From Culex pipiens pallens (taxonomy: Eukaryota > Arthropoda > Insecta > Diptera > Culicidae), in NCBI RefSeq assembly GCF_016801865.2, contig NC_068938.1, forward strand, positions 81,790,886 to 81,854,885: a DNA stretch of 64,000 bases, given 5' to 3'. The notes under the pieces were generated by a model. It had not been told where the DNA came from, did no database searches, and saw only the letters and a list, made by a program, of their open reading frames with translations. Of this stretch, positions 1 to 11,955 are shown piece after piece; the stretch's first letter is position 1; each line of letters opens with the position of its first letter. The position numbers and the translations under genes were made by a program.

Positions 1-225
1 TAGAAGATGATGATGCGACCCAAAATCATAGTGTTTGTTGAACGGTATTATGTATTATTCTCAAGGCAAGCAATCGGATGCTGCGGATGAGACATTTCCC
101 GTTTATCGGTTGTTAAATTTTAAATGAAATGGTTTAATCTTAGACAGCCGGCTGTGGAAAGATAGAACCAAAATCATTTGTAATGAAATGATGAGGGATT
201 TAACAGTGTAACTTTTTAATTGAGG
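1..225 (-). mobile_element. Partial retroposon copy, cut by window edge
   Basis: This stretch matches 14444-14665 almost base for base in the same direction. The 14 kb copy lies inside a retroposon bounded by target-site duplications with its tail on the left, so this copy is probably also in minus orientation and its 3' end lies before base 1. Homology fades near 225. No coding sequence was recognised. Confidence 0.6.
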
Positions 226-256
226 GCTTTTATTTTAAAGAACACATATTATGGCC

Positions 257-682
257 AAACTAATGTTTTCGACAAATCTTTATTAGATAATACACTACAG
301 ACTCACATTTACACTTACAAACATTCAAATCATTAAATACATTACGCACTCAACCATTTTCATCGGCCCGATGAAATTCCCCTAACCCCCATTCCAAACC
401 TCCCAAAAATATTCCGTTCACTTTTAAAAGTCGCATGGGTTCCCTGCACTTTTGCCACTAGTGAACAACAAAAACATCCCCTCCCAAATCCCCACGGGAC
501 TGTATGGGCGTAGCCTTGGAGCACAGTGTGGAAATTTACGTTCTTAGATATTCTTGGTTGTACCGGGCAGCAATCAAATTGTCTAAGAATATTGAATTGA
601 CCATTGTGGCACCCCCTACAGCGTGGTGCAGACCCGTTATGCTATGCTATGCTATGCTAAACTAATGTTTTCGACAAATCTT
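257..682 (+). mobile_element. Retroposon with 24-bp target-site duplication and (ATGCT)n tail
   Basis: An identical 24-bp sequence occurs at 257-280 and 659-682. Between them lies a 378-bp insert (281-658) ending in about four ATGCT units directly before the right duplication. Long duplications plus a short tandem 3' tail are characteristic of target-primed reverse transcription. No reverse transcriptase or tRNA-like promoter is visible, so this is a 5'-truncated LINE or a non-autonomous derivative. It probably lies in a dsf intron. Confidence 0.75.
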
Positions 683-1171
683 GCCCATATCAATTAAAAT
701 AAAAAATAATTTAAAATTTGGTTATGGCCACGTAGAAAAGTTTTTTTTATTTCCTTTAGGAGTATGTCCATAATTTTAAAAAAAATCACTTGCAGATCTT
801 CAGTTTTTCGTCTAAAGACCACGTTGTAGGGCCAAAATTATGTCCTTAACTAAATTGGTCAATATTTTCCCATAGTATTAGGGCATGTTTATCGAAATAA
901 AACATTATAAACAACCGGGTTATGGAAAATTGATTAACATTTTCCCATACTTAAAGCATGATTCCAAAAATTAAAAAATAATAACATATTTGATCATGAG
1001 TGCTGATTATTTTTTTAAGTTTAAATATCACATGAATAAGGCGATCAATGTTTGTATGATTTTCCATTTGCCATAATTTGAGTTGTTACTTCATGGAATT
1101 CTCTCGTATGATCTTTTCAATGACACATTTTTAGCCTCAGGTTTGGAGTTGTTATAATTTTTTTCTGCAAA
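683..1171. other. AT-rich intronic stretch, no feature recognised
   Basis: AT-rich sequence with poly-A and poly-T runs. I see no coding potential, RNA gene or clear element end here. It probably lies in a dsf intron. Confidence 0.5.
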
Positions 1172-1184
1172 TTATCGATGGTCA

Positions 1185-1595
1185 ATCAAAAAAAAAAAAT
1201 CAAACCATCCACATTAACGACCCCCGGGTCTTTTGTGGTCTCTATTGCAAGTTTCTGCTCGAACCTAGGAGTCCGAAGGCTTGAATGGGGAGAGCACCCA
1301 AACCTCTTTCTACTCCAAGGAACCTTCCACCCCAGTGTTTGAACTGACGACCTTTGGATTGCGAGTCCAACCGCCGCCAGCGATTCCACCGGAGTAGGCT
1401 TGGTTTGGTGTGTTGTTTGTACCTATGGCATAGAGACGACTCCTACACCTGGAATGACTTAACGGCCTAACAACCAAGGCCGGGACCGACATTTTACTTC
1501 CTCATCCGATGGAAGGTTGCAGCAGATGGGAATCGAACCCAGAATCATCCGCTTACAAAGCGGACAGCGTAACCATTCGGCCACGCACTGCCAAC
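1185..1595 (-). mobile_element. tRNA-headed SINE with 13-bp target-site duplication
   Basis: The 13-bp sequence TTATCGATGGTCA flanks this insert at 1172-1184 and 1596-1608. On the minus strand a tRNA-like head at the right end (about 1592 to 1520) has the box B GGTTCGATTCC and an anticodon-type loop TTTGTAA. A second tRNA-like segment with a CTCGCAA loop lies near 1330-1400, so the element may be dimeric. A related copy, in the opposite orientation, surrounds 58403-58831. The acceptor stem pairs poorly, which argues against a functional tRNA gene. Confidence 0.7.
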
Positions 1596-1656
1596 TTATC
1601 GATGGTCATAATTATTATTATCTATCTTTATTAATGAGCTAACAGCCAGAGGCTGC

Positions 1657-2524
1657 TTGGAGCGGCCGTGGTTGACTGGTTACGGTGTTTGCTTTGTATG
1701 CGAATGGTTCTGGGTTCGATTCCCATCTGCTCCCAACGAGAAAGTTAAGAACACATAAATTTGAAATGATGAATATGAACGAAAAATTAAAGTCGCTCGA
1801 GGCGGAGTTCGATCCTCCGTCCTTTAGATTGGTAAGCAAAAATGCTAACCACTAGGCCATGCCGACTTGGTGAGCGTGCACTGGAATTAGGAATACTGTT
1901 ACAGAGAGCGAGTTGTGGCGCTATAACCACGGCAAATAGTGTCCAGGGCATTCGTGGAAATACAATGTCCCATCCCAGAGGGTCCCGGAGTACCAAACCT
2001 TCTTAGCATAGGGACGTGGCGTTACATCGTGCTGCCACCTGGTTTTTTTAAGCGCAAGAGTGTAAAAGTGCTGAGTCATCGTCTAAAAATAGACGGCGTC
2101 CTATCTCGCCCAGCAAAATGAAGTCGATAAAGCAGTCGGTTTCGATGAGCAAAAGTGGAAAACGTGGTCTAAAAATAGCGACGCCATCCCCCTATGGTGC
2201 TTCCAAAGAATACAACCAAATCTCGGAGCGTATGGTGGTGTGTCCCCACGCTTCTTCCTCCCCTGTCGATTCAGAATTGTGTTGTTGTTCGAACACTCAG
2301 TGCTCAAACTCAACCCATTTACGAGTCATCTCTGCGATACGGCTTTACGCAGTAGGCCTGGCCGCTTTAACGCATGTGATGTTTCAATGCATTCTAATGC
2401 AATGTCGCACTACAAATGTTAATAAATGACAAGAAGAGCGCTAGGCGTCATCTAACCTAAGGCACTCTCCAGGATCCCTTCGAAAGATTGGCTGCGCTAG
2501 GGTCTGATTAGATTAGATTAGATT
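1657..2524 (+). mobile_element. Long composite SINE with (GATTA)n tail
   Basis: Two similar ~22-bp sequences (two differences) flank this 868-bp insert at about 1635-1656 and 2525-2546. The 5' end (1661-1733) is tRNA-like, with box A TGGTTGACTGG and box B GGTTCGATTCC. A second tRNA-like segment in reverse orientation lies at about 1794-1865. The body from about 1909 to 2524 matches 58403-58831 in reverse and ends in a GATTA tandem tail. Short ORFs inside match no protein I recognise. The flanking repeats suggest it sits in the same AT-rich locus as the SINE just upstream. Confidence 0.7.
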
Positions 2525-2566
2525 AGAGCTAACAGTCGGAGGCTGGTGCAGCTACCGATGGTCATG

Positions 2567-5270
2567 ATTTCAACAGAATTTGTTGTTAAAATGGCCTCCG
2601 TTTTGTTATACTCACATGCTTAGGCTGGTTTTTCAAAAAAATATATTTTATTAAATTTACTAAAATTTTGCTTCTATTAAGCCAACCAAAATCACTTAGG
2701 TTATCATCTAGCCATACACGGTGACAAGATCTTTGAATTTAAATTGCCTTGCTTAATCATTTACATGAAATTAACTGAAAAATGCTAGCAGTATCATACT
2801 TTTACGATTATTTGTTCAAATAGGTATGCTTTATTGAACATAATTTAATGTAGATCCGTTGTGAAACTTAAAATTTTCCTGGACTTCTCGAATGACGACA
2901 CGAGCTGCTTGTCGTACCAGAAAAAGCATCGATTTTCTTATTTGAAGTTTTTTGGAGGTTAAATACATCGTCGCTGTCGTGTTAACTTGTCGCACGTGCA
3001 TTTTAGTCCAAATTCATTTAAGAACCGCCAGCTCACAATGCCTCACCTTTTGACCGTGCATTTTTGTCACTTTTCATAAATCTTGTTGTACTATCTTGAC
3101 ACACCCTGAAACCTGATGTAAGTGCGACAAAGTGCAAAGGAATTTCAGGTCAGAAAGCGTTTGACACACGTACATGCCCGACTACCCTAAACATTTGTAA
3201 TTATAACTCGGGACTTCAGCAATCAATTTCAACCAAACTTCAGGACAATGGACAAAATGGTCAACCAAAGAAAATTTGTGTGTTATTGTTTACATTGCGT
3301 GCTCTCGTTTTTATTCATTCAAGGTCAAACATTAAAACGCGTTTTCTCTGTCTGTCTTGACAATTTGAAATTCGATTTTGGAGGTCTTGGGACCAAAGAA
3401 CCTGTCTGAAAATATGTTTATCAAATTCCTCGGACAATTTTACATGACATATTTAAAAAAGTTTGAAGTTTCATTAACAGTATCATGAGATATGATTTTT
3501 AGAAAATAAAAACTGGGTTTTTCGTCGCGCAGAAATATGACGAAAACTAAAAAAAAAAACAACCTTTTTCCACTAAAACTGCGATAACATTAAAATTTCA
3601 GCGATGACCTATACATGTTTGGATACTTACATTTTCGTAATTGAAAACGCAACTTAACAGGCAGGTTAACAGACAAAGACTTCTTTGATTGTTGTGCACC
3701 CTTTTAATTAAAAATAGCCAATAAATTATTAATAGAAATTGAGAGAAAAAGGTTCACTCAACATCATAATTTCGATCAACATCAAATCATTCAACAAGTA
3801 AGTATATAAAACATACAATGCTGCTGAACTCAATTCATAGCTTCTTTGTGGAAATGTGATGTGTCATCTTTCCATGTGTGATGTGCAAAACCCGAACCTG
3901 AAACTCATCGTCTATTCAAAGCATTCAGCTGCGAGCAAGCTAAAACATCAATACAGATTTTGAACGCCAGACATTTCCAACATTTCAATAGGAAGCAGCA
4001 GCAGCAGGAGGGGAACCTGAAATACCTAATTCCGCTCAAATTAGAAACCATCGGCAATAAAATAAGATAAACCGCACAAACGGTAACATGTACACAATTC
4101 GGGGGGTGCGCGCAATTCATCCAGAAATGGAACGCATCACGGAACGACCGCAAATACCGTAAAGCCTACCTTTGGCCTGGCTGCTGCCGTTGCCGTCACG
4201 AGGTCGGAGGTCGCTCGACGGCTTCAAAACCAAACCGAGATATCCCGGTCGACCATCAAAAGCGCGTGGGAATCGGCGCACCTGCGGCCACCCCTACTAT
4301 TCCTGACGGAGAGCATAAATATTTACTTATACATGCTATCCATAACACACACACACTTCAACTATGGGATGATGATGCTGCTGCTAGGGACTAGGTGGCG
4401 TCATCTATCGTATTTATCTTTTCACACATGACGCGACGATGCCAACAAAACACTATCACCACCCCATCCCACCCACGCATCCCAGAGATCCTGTCGCGAA
4501 GGTAAAAGTTTTTGGGAAATAACGCGCGACACAGCATCAGCGGGAGGGTCGTGAATAGTGTGGGGTGTAGTTGAAACACGAAATTAGCTAATTTATAATT
4601 AATTTACGGGGTGCAAACACCCTGTCTGTGTCTCTAATGCAGGGCATTCAATTTTAATTGTGCGTAGGTGATTTCAAATTAAAATGGTTAAGTTGAACAA
4701 AATCTTAAATGTTTGAGATAGATATCAAATGATACCTGCAAATTAGTGACGAGCCAAATAATGCGATTTTAGGCTTTATGTAAATCTGTTAGAAAAGGTT
4801 GAGCCAGCACATTTGATACAATATTTTGATACTTAATGCTCACGGGGTTTCGACATGTTTTAGAGAAAATGTTATGTATTTACAAAAAAAAAATAAAATA
4901 AAATAAGTTTGTGTAAGTTACGGACAAAAGTAACTTTTTGGCCATTTTGATCTAATATTTGAAGTTTACAGAATAAGGTTGAAAAAAAAATTCTTTGCAA
5001 AACATGAAAGAATTTTTGAAATTTCTCCTCCTCTTATTATTTACCATCTGTTTTCCGAAATTGAAATTTGCGGAGCAAAGGTACGCACAACATTTTCCAT
5101 ACATTTTTGTATGAAAATAATTCAAACATAATTAATAAATCTAAAACTTATGCAAAAATATTCAGGATTTTAACACTAAAAATTTAACTTCAGTTATATC
5201 AATACTACTTTGTTCAGATAAGTCAATTACCATAAATTTATCTTTATTTTGGGTAAAAAAAAATCAAAAT
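2567..5270. other. Probable dsf intron, mostly unique sequence
   Basis: No coding exon was recognised. I looked for the cysteine-rich zinc fingers of the NR2E DNA-binding domain expected upstream of 7535 and found none. The stretch is AT-rich except for less repetitive, GC-richer segments at about 3900-4330 and 4430-4580, which could hold regulatory sequence. That role is only inference from composition. Confidence 0.4.
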
Positions 5271-5280
5271 CAAATTATTC

Positions 5281-5600
5281 GCTCTACAGCATTGCCTTGG
5301 CGTTCTCGATTACGAGATTCCTACTCGAAACTAGGTGTTCGAAGGCTTGATTGTTGAGGCAATTGCAAACCTCTTTTTACACCTTAGCTTCCATCCACCC
5401 CGGGATTCGAACTGACGACCTTTGGATTGTTAGTCCAACTGCCTACCAGCGACTCCACCGAGGCAGGACCCAGGGAGACGACTCCTACACCTGGACTGAG
5501 CTAACGACCTAACTTTTTTAGGTTAGTCCGGGACCAACATTTACTTCCCTTCCGACGGAAGGCGTGATCAGACAAATCTCGTCTCGAAAAATGTCAATCA
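5281..5600 (-). mobile_element. tRNA-derived SINE copy
   Basis: On the minus strand the tRNA-like part spans about 5475 to 5400. It has a five-pair anticodon-type stem (TTGGA/TCCAA) around the loop CTAACAA, and the box B AGTTCGAATCCC. The flanking body resembles the element at 1185-1595, including a segment reading CTGACGACCTTTGGATTG. The acceptor stem is degraded. The ends were not resolved. Confidence 0.55.
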
Positions 5601-5738
5601 CGCTTACCCCTACACCACGGTCCCGAAAAAACAAATCCTAAATTGAAAACTAAATGAAAACTTGAAAATGGTACATTTGAAGTTGTTTCACAATTCGATC
5701 CCACATTCGGTTCGATTCATAGCATATTTATATGGGTC

Positions 5739-6700
5739 ATTCCAGGTCAACTGGGTTCACTTTTGGACCCGACCATCACCAATTTGGACCAAACTTGGAG
5801 GGAACGGTCATTTATTGATAGTTAACAGAAATTCTAAGTTTGCTTCCGATTGGAACATCGCTCTTTGTTTAAAACCGCCTTTTTTGACAATTTCCTAAAA
5901 AACTTTTTATTCTTTTACTCGTAACTTTCCAGCTATTAGACCAAAAGACTTTCTTCTGGTTGCATTTTATAGGAGTTGTCCAAGGAATTCATTAGAAATA
6001 AAATATCAACTCTCAAATGCCTTCCAATATTGTTTCTTTGCACTTTATGGTTTAAAATGCGATTTTCACCCTTTCCTTAATATAATTTTATTTTTATTTG
6101 GTTACTATCTTATTCCCCGGACAATTTTACATAAGAATCAATGCATATCTCAAACTAAACCAAACCCGCCGAAACGAGGCCTACGCTTGCGCTCCAAGCC
6201 TACTTTCAGGGGTTTGCAATTCAATGCACTGTAACATGACGCAACCAGTTTTGTATAGGAAATTCACAGTTTTTATTTTTGAAGGGCTGTTTCTCGGCAA
6301 TGGTTTGGTTTAGTTTGAGATATGCATTGCTTCTTATGTAAAATTGTCCGAGGAACACGATGGTAATCAAATAAAAATTAAATTAAATTGAAGAATGGGT
6401 GAAAATCACGCTTTAAACAATAAAGTCCAATGACACAATATTGGAAGGCATTTGGAACCTGAAATTTTCTTTTAATGAATTCATTGGAAAATTTTCTATA
6501 AAATGCAACCAGAAAAAAGTCGTTTGGTCTAATAGTTGGAAAGTTACGTCAAAAAAGAGGGCGGTGCCAAAGAAAGAGGGATGGTCCGATCGGCAGCAAA
6601 CTTAGAATGTCTCTAAACTATCAATAGATGAACGTTCCCTCCAAGTTTGGCCCAAATCGGTGATGGTCGAATTCAAAAGTGAACCCAGTTGACCTGAAAT
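5739..6700. repeat. Long inverted repeat (foldback), ~400-bp arms
   Basis: The left arm (about 5739-6166) is matched in reverse complement by the right arm (about 6302-6700), leaving a spacer of about 135 bp. The outer ends carry CAGGTCAACTGGGTTCAC on the left and its complement on the right. The inner ends carry TTGAGATATGCATTG-type sequence. The arms contain small mismatches and indels. It may be a foldback transposon. Because it should lie within the dsf pre-mRNA, transcription could produce a long double-stranded hairpin; that is inference. Confidence 0.8.
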
Positions 6701-6705
6701 TTTCC

Positions 6706-7534
6706 ATAATATAAAATAAAATGATTTTGCAACTTGTTGCATAAACTTGTGCATATTTTAATTGAGATTTTATTTACTCAAATCAATTGAATTAAAATCG
6801 AGGACATAACTCAAACCATAAAATCTTATGTGAGTCGGCTCCCCTCCTACTAACATTTACACACAAGATCCTCTGTAATTACTCTTAGCTTTAAGTAAAA
6901 TGTAATTACGAAAGCCAACTCGGCCCTTACCAGGTCCCAGCACCGAAGAGGACCTAATAAAAATAATTTTATGAAAAAAATCTTATGTGAGACCAGTTTC
7001 AATTTAAAAATCAGATTGATTTTCCTCCGTTGATTCTCTACAACTTAAATCGTCACAAGCATCCAGCATCGGGTGCCGTAATAAATAAATAAAATAAAAG
7101 CTGCAAAGTTTCACACATCACAATTAATGGAACCACGCGCCCCTCTTGATCCCGTTTCGTCCACACTTTTTTTTTTCCTCCTCGCGGAAACTCATTCGCC
7201 CTCCGGGACCATCCAGACATCATTATCATGCTCTTCCTTAATAGCGCCCCCTCCAGGATCCGGCTGTCCAACCCTTGCTTCGAATCATTCGCTCAACAGC
7301 TGTGTGACGTGACGATCTACTCTCGAAAATGCATCGCTTTCTGCCCCTTGGGTTAATACGATGTTTTTTCATCCTTGGAAAAGTTCAATTTTAATTTCCC
7401 GCCGATTTCAGAGAAAATTTTGTGGGAGTGAGTGATAGCTAAGGGGTAGATTGTCTGTTTCGTTTTATTGGTTTCTAAATCGAAGTGGGAAATTAGTTTG
7501 AGTGGGGAGTAAATTTTATGATTTTTTGTTTCAG
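6706..7534 (+). other. 3' part of a dsf intron with splice acceptor
   Basis: This stretch ends in the acceptor TTTGTTTCAG at 7525-7534, immediately before the dsf coding exon. A less AT-rich segment lies at about 7120-7320. No coding exon was recognised in it. Confidence 0.6.
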
Positions 7535-9121
7535 CTGTTCAGCACGAGCGTGGACCGAGGAAGCCAAAACTGCAGCACCTCCAGCCGAATGGTCCCCACG
7601 TGCACCACCTGGCGGGGCCATTCGTGAACACGTCTTCGTACAGCCACGTGCAACACTTTGCCAACATGCACCACCAGAATGCAATGCTTCATCACCCGCA
7701 ACCCCTGTCGTTTGCCCACCTCGGGCCTCACCAGATGCCACCCTCGTTACTGCCTCCGGTGAAGCTGGAACATACCAAATTTGAGTTCCCGCAGGCCGCC
7801 GGTCATCCCCCGATGCCTTCGACGATCTTGCCCCCGGTCAAGCTGGAGCAGACAAAGTTTTCCTCGTTCGAATTCCTGCCTTCATCGAACCAACGTGGGT
7901 TCTACAAACCCATGGAACAGCTTCCACCCTCGCCAACGACCTCCAAGAGTTCCATCAGTGTAGACTCTCCCTCGGAGTCCCTAACCAGCCCGCAGCCATC
8001 GACGGTAGACTGCGGCTCAAGTGTCCTCAGTCCCACCCCGATCAACGCCAGCAACCTCAGTCTTCCTTCGCCGCTGTCCCAAAACGGCGTCCTGGACATT
8101 CTGATGAGCTCGGACAAGTGCCAGGAGTTTATCCAGTACCAGATGCACAACAACAGCAACCTGATGTTCCCCAGCTTCGGCTCTTCGGAAGGCAACGGAA
8201 ATGTGCCACCGCCACCAGCACCACCTCCACTGATACCACACCCAACGGCATTACCCGCCGCCGACAGCCCCGGATTACGGTTACCCACGTGGGAGATCCT
8301 ACAGGAAACCACCGCTCGACTTCTGTTCATGTCCGTGCGGTGGGTCCGCTGTCTGATTCCGTTCCAGACACTGTCCAAAAACGACCAACATCTACTACTC
8401 CAGGTTAGTTCACCTCAAAAGCGACTAATGCCTTGACTAACTCCATTCCCAATTCTCGTCATCCCTTCCAGGAATCCTGGAAAGAGCTGTTCCTGCTCAA
8501 CTTTGCTCAGTGGAGCGTACCCTGGGATTTGAGCGCGCTGCTCGAGAGTCCGCCGGTGCGTGACCGGCTGCCCCAGGATCCGGCCACCCAGATGGAGATG
8601 AAAACGATGCAGGAGATCCTGTGCCGCTTCCGGCAGATCTCGCCCGACCTCAGCGAGCTCGGCTGCATGAAGGCGGTGATACTGTTTTCGCCCGGTAAGT
8701 GGACGGAAAGCTTTTTTTTTGCAGTTTTGCGCATTAAAATTTACTCCATCAGTTAAACAGCAATCTAATTCATTTCCATCATCTCCCCCTCGATCCCCCA
8801 GAAACATCCGAACTCTGCGACGTCCAGCCGGTCGAAATGCTCCAGGACCAGGCCCAGTGCGTGCTGTCGGACCACGTGCGCGTCCGCTATCCCCGCCAGC
8901 CGACGCGCTTCGGTCGGCTCCTGCTGCTGCTGCCACTGCTACGGACGATCCGTTCCACCACCATCGAGACGCTGTTCTTCAAGGAAACCATCGGCACCGT
9001 GCCCATCTCGCGGCTCCTGATCGACATGTACCAAATGGAAAAGTACACCGAACTCGAGGCGGCCAACTCCGGTAGTGCCAGTGCCGGTGCCGTCGGAACG
9101 TCCCCCGTCAAAACCGCCTAG
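7535..9121 (+). CDS. dsf: dissatisfaction-type nuclear receptor NR2E, last three coding exons
   Basis: Exons are 7535-8403, 8472-8694 and 8802-9121, with stop TAG at 9119-9121. Introns of 68 and 107 nt have GT/AG ends, and phases 1, 0 and 1 agree. The visible part encodes 470 residues. The first residues AVQHERGPRKPKL are the conserved tail just after the NR2E DNA-binding domain, so the zinc-finger exons lie upstream, off the window. A long hinge (about residues 20-250) is rich in His, Pro and Ser, with polyproline near 225-233. The ligand-binding domain starts near 251 and contains ETTARLLFMSVRW and ESWKELFLLNFAQW. The C-terminal helix includes PISRLLIDMYQM. In Drosophila, dsf acts as a transcriptional repressor in neurons controlling sexual behaviour and sex-specific wiring. 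The long hinge and LBD sequence favour dsf over the shorter paralogue tailless. Hinge residues 76-79 and 102-105 are both VKLE, matching the sumoylation consensus. Confidence 0.92.
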
Positions 9122-10495
9122 ACGACGACCGGCTGCGGTCAACGCGCCTGAGTTCAGAACAGTTGCTTTTGCCTCACCGCGGGACACGTCGACCACAATG
9201 GAACAAATTTTTAATTTGAAAAAACATCCAACAAATGTGTTCTCTTCCCAGGATCATGTCCCATTCCACGTGTCGTCCCGTGGCGCCTTTACGACATATG
9301 TTTCGTGCCACACAGGTAAGAGTTGATGGGAAAAAGATGGGAAGTTACACAACATCAGTGTGAGGAAAGGAAAAAAAAAGTTCAAGTGAGCATCGCTGAA
9401 AAAAATGTTTTCCTCGTACGCCCTCGGGATGTTTGAGTTTTATCCCGCTGAGCGAACAGAATGCCACTTTCCCGCGAGATCAGACCCTCCATCTTGCAGG
9501 AAAACTTTGCGGGTATAGAGCACAGAGCATACCGCCTTCGCCGCATGACAACATTACAACAGTCTCAAAATCAAATCCTGCAGATATGTACCCATTCTGC
9601 CAGTCAACCCGCAAGGGGGAAGGTGATACGTGGTCAGGTCAGACGATGTACTTTTCTTTCCTTTCAATATCCCACAGCCCAGGCGGATTCCGACGGCGGA
9701 AAAGCAATTTTCCTCCTACCTTGGGAGAATATTATTTTTCAATCTGTAAAACAAATCTAATCTAACGGTTCACTCCATGCATCATGCCAAGAAGGAGCAG
9801 AAAAAAAACGTTGCAGGAAAACAATTAGTCATACCCGAGTCAACATTCGAAACGAACAAAAACACGTACTACTATCTAATCGCTGAATTTATGCTATTAA
9901 CGAAAAGGAAATTTTGTAGTGCTGTTAGTCTAGTCAAGCAATCCCATGGATAATAATACAATAAAAAATGAAAAAAAAACTTACTGTACAAGACGTCGAA
10001 AAAAAGAAACTCAGAAAAAATATGTATTACGCTAATTTGTTGATGATGTAGTAAATTTATGATAATGGGTGAACATAATGGTATTAAAGTCACTGTAAGT
10101 AATTGACAAAATAATCAAAACAAACACATTTGCACTCTGTAAGATAAACTTAACAATTACCAAAATAAAAAAAAATACAATTGCTATTGAAACTTGTTGT
10201 TGAAATTAATTCGAGAGATATCACAACCTGTTTCCAAGATAAATTTTGTGCTTCAATTTGTTAAAATATTTTCATGAAAGAAAAGAGTACCTAAGTTTAA
10301 TTTTCTCAAAACGACTTTTTCAGTCTTTCCGGTTTCTTTCTTGTCTGATATTTCTAAAATAATGCTCAAGTGGTTTATGGATGGTCTCTTGACAAAAAAC
10401 ACACCCAACATACATTTAAAAAGCTGAGCATATTTCTCACAATTTACTGTTTGGAACTTTGTGCATCCAACAACTAATTGCCTCAAGGTTTCAAG
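9122..10495 (+). other. dsf 3' UTR and downstream flank
   Basis: Mostly unique sequence follows the dsf stop codon. Several short ORFs look incidental. Candidate polyadenylation hexamers AATAAA occur at 9960-9965 and 10164-10169, about 0.84 and 1.04 kb after the stop. I cannot tell which is used. Confidence 0.45.
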
Positions 10496-10504
10496 TACAA
10501 ATCT

Positions 10505-10580
10505 AGAGTTTTTTTTAAAAGGTCCAATAAACTATTGTGTTCCATATGTTTATAGGACCTATTCAAAAAAAAAACTCTGG
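10505..10580. mobile_element. Small hairpin MITE (AGAGTTTTTTTT family)
   Basis: The ends AGAGTTTTTTTT and AAAAAACTCT are inverted copies. They are followed inward by AAAGGTCC on one side and GGACCTATT on the other, around a short loop with ACTATTGTGTTCCATAT. The same family forms the interrupted copy at 29672-30996. Confidence 0.65.
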
Positions 10581-10688
10581 AAATAGTTTATTATACAAAT
10601 GATTTGAGATATATTCTTAATTTAAATATTAGGCATGATTTTTTTTTAATTGTAGACCGATTCCTATCAAAGCTAGAATTTTTTTAAA

Positions 10689-10864
10689 GGAGGTATTAGA
10701 CTATGTTGACGAAACTCGCATTTTTTCGTGTTTGACAGTTTGCCAAACTCGCAAACAAAGAAAAATGATACATACGATTCTGCAAACAAATCCAGGCAAA
10801 CTGGACTTTGTTTGATTGTTTGCGAGTTTGTTTGATTGTTTGATTGCCATAGTCTAACACCTCC
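10689..10864. mobile_element. MITE with GGAGGTRTTAGACTATG termini
   Basis: The left end GGAGGTATTAGACTATG and the right end CATAGTCTAACACCTCC are inverted copies differing at one base. The 176-bp interior contains repeated TTTGTTTGATTG and TTTGCGAGTTTG motifs. It has no coding capacity, so movement would need an autonomous relative. Confidence 0.75.
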
Positions 10865-11059
10865 GTAAGCAATACATAGGAATCAACTCACAAAAAAGGA
10901 GGATAGGAGAAGGAATGTTTCAGATAAATTAATTCATGCTTTACCCCAAATTACAAAAAAAAATCAAATTTGCCTGTCGGCAGAAATGATCTGAAGCCAA
11001 TAAAATGTGCCCATTTTTTTTAATGATATGATTTTTTCTCTGGCGAGCAGCATACATTA

Positions 11060-11300
11060 CTTAACAATACACTGAAACCCCGACTGTTTGACACCAACTG
11101 TTGTCAAACGAACGGGGTCACTTTTTAGTTTGACACACTCTTTACACAGAGCTCACGCTACCTACCAAACGTTTTGTTTGATAGTAGGTGTGAATTCCGT
11201 ATAAAAAGTGACAGTTCGTTACTTTTTAGTTTGACATTGTCAAACCAACGGGAAACAAACTAAAAAAGTGTAAAACGAAAAAGTTACCAACCACTGGGGG
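11060..11300. repeat. Repeat-rich segment with TTTTTAGTTTGACA motifs
   Basis: ACTTTTTAGTTTGACA occurs directly repeated near 11125 and 11220, with further TGTCAAAC and GTTTGACA copies in both orientations. This is probably a degraded MITE, but the ends could not be fixed. Confidence 0.35.
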
Positions 11301-11336
11301 GAGTATAAAATGATTTTAAAGATTTCTCACATTAAC

Positions 11337-11955
11337 CACAGAGAACAGATGTATGTCATTGAACAAATAGCATTGAAAAACGTGTGTAAAAATTCAAACC
11401 AAAATACGTTGAAAAGAGCTAGGGTGTGCACCATCCGCCTAGATAGCGCCACTTCCAAAATCATGATGGCCTACAGTAGCAGAACGTTGGGCCATCTAAT
11501 CACTACATAAAACATTCAGTACGAACGACATCAGACCAATGTCTAACTGTCCTTCATCAGAGGGTTGCAATTTTACGCGCCAAAGAAGGTAAACAAAACG
11601 AAATCGGACATAACATGTGTAAAGGGACTTTTTTAAGTTGTCGCTTGAAAAATCATTTTTGAATGAATTTTTTGTTATGTTTTCGTTAATGTTAATGCAT
11701 TTTTGCATTACTTTTAGTCAACTGGAATTATACAGAAGTGAATTTTATATTTAAACGAGGTTAACATTTATTTTCTTTCGAAATTATTGAGCCTTTTTCA
11801 TTGTTAAGTCAAGTATTCTCAGCCTCGACGGTGGCGCTGCCAAGCGTATCCTGCACACTCTAATTTCTTTGATGCAAAATTGTATGCAACGCATTTTTTT
11901 AGTGCAACAGTGTTTACACACAAGTTAAAGCCTAGATGTACATCTGTTCTCTGTG
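11337..11955. mobile_element. MITE with 17-bp TIRs and 7-bp duplication
   Basis: The element begins CACAGAGAACAGATGTA and ends TACATCTGTTCTCTGTG, a perfect 17-bp terminal inverted repeat. It is flanked on both sides by CATTAAC (11330-11336 and 11956-11962). Subterminal segments are also inverted, for example TAGGGTGTGCA on the left against TGCACACTCTA on the right. At 619 bp it is too short to encode a transposase. The superfamily was not determined. Confidence 0.8.

Noticed and set aside
1520..1592. tRNA-Thr gene on the minus strand
   Set aside because: The acceptor stem mismatches and the segment is the head of an insert flanked by a 13-bp duplication.
3900..4330. Possible upstream dsf exon (DNA-binding domain)
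   Set aside because: No frame shows the eight-cysteine zinc-finger pattern of nuclear receptors.
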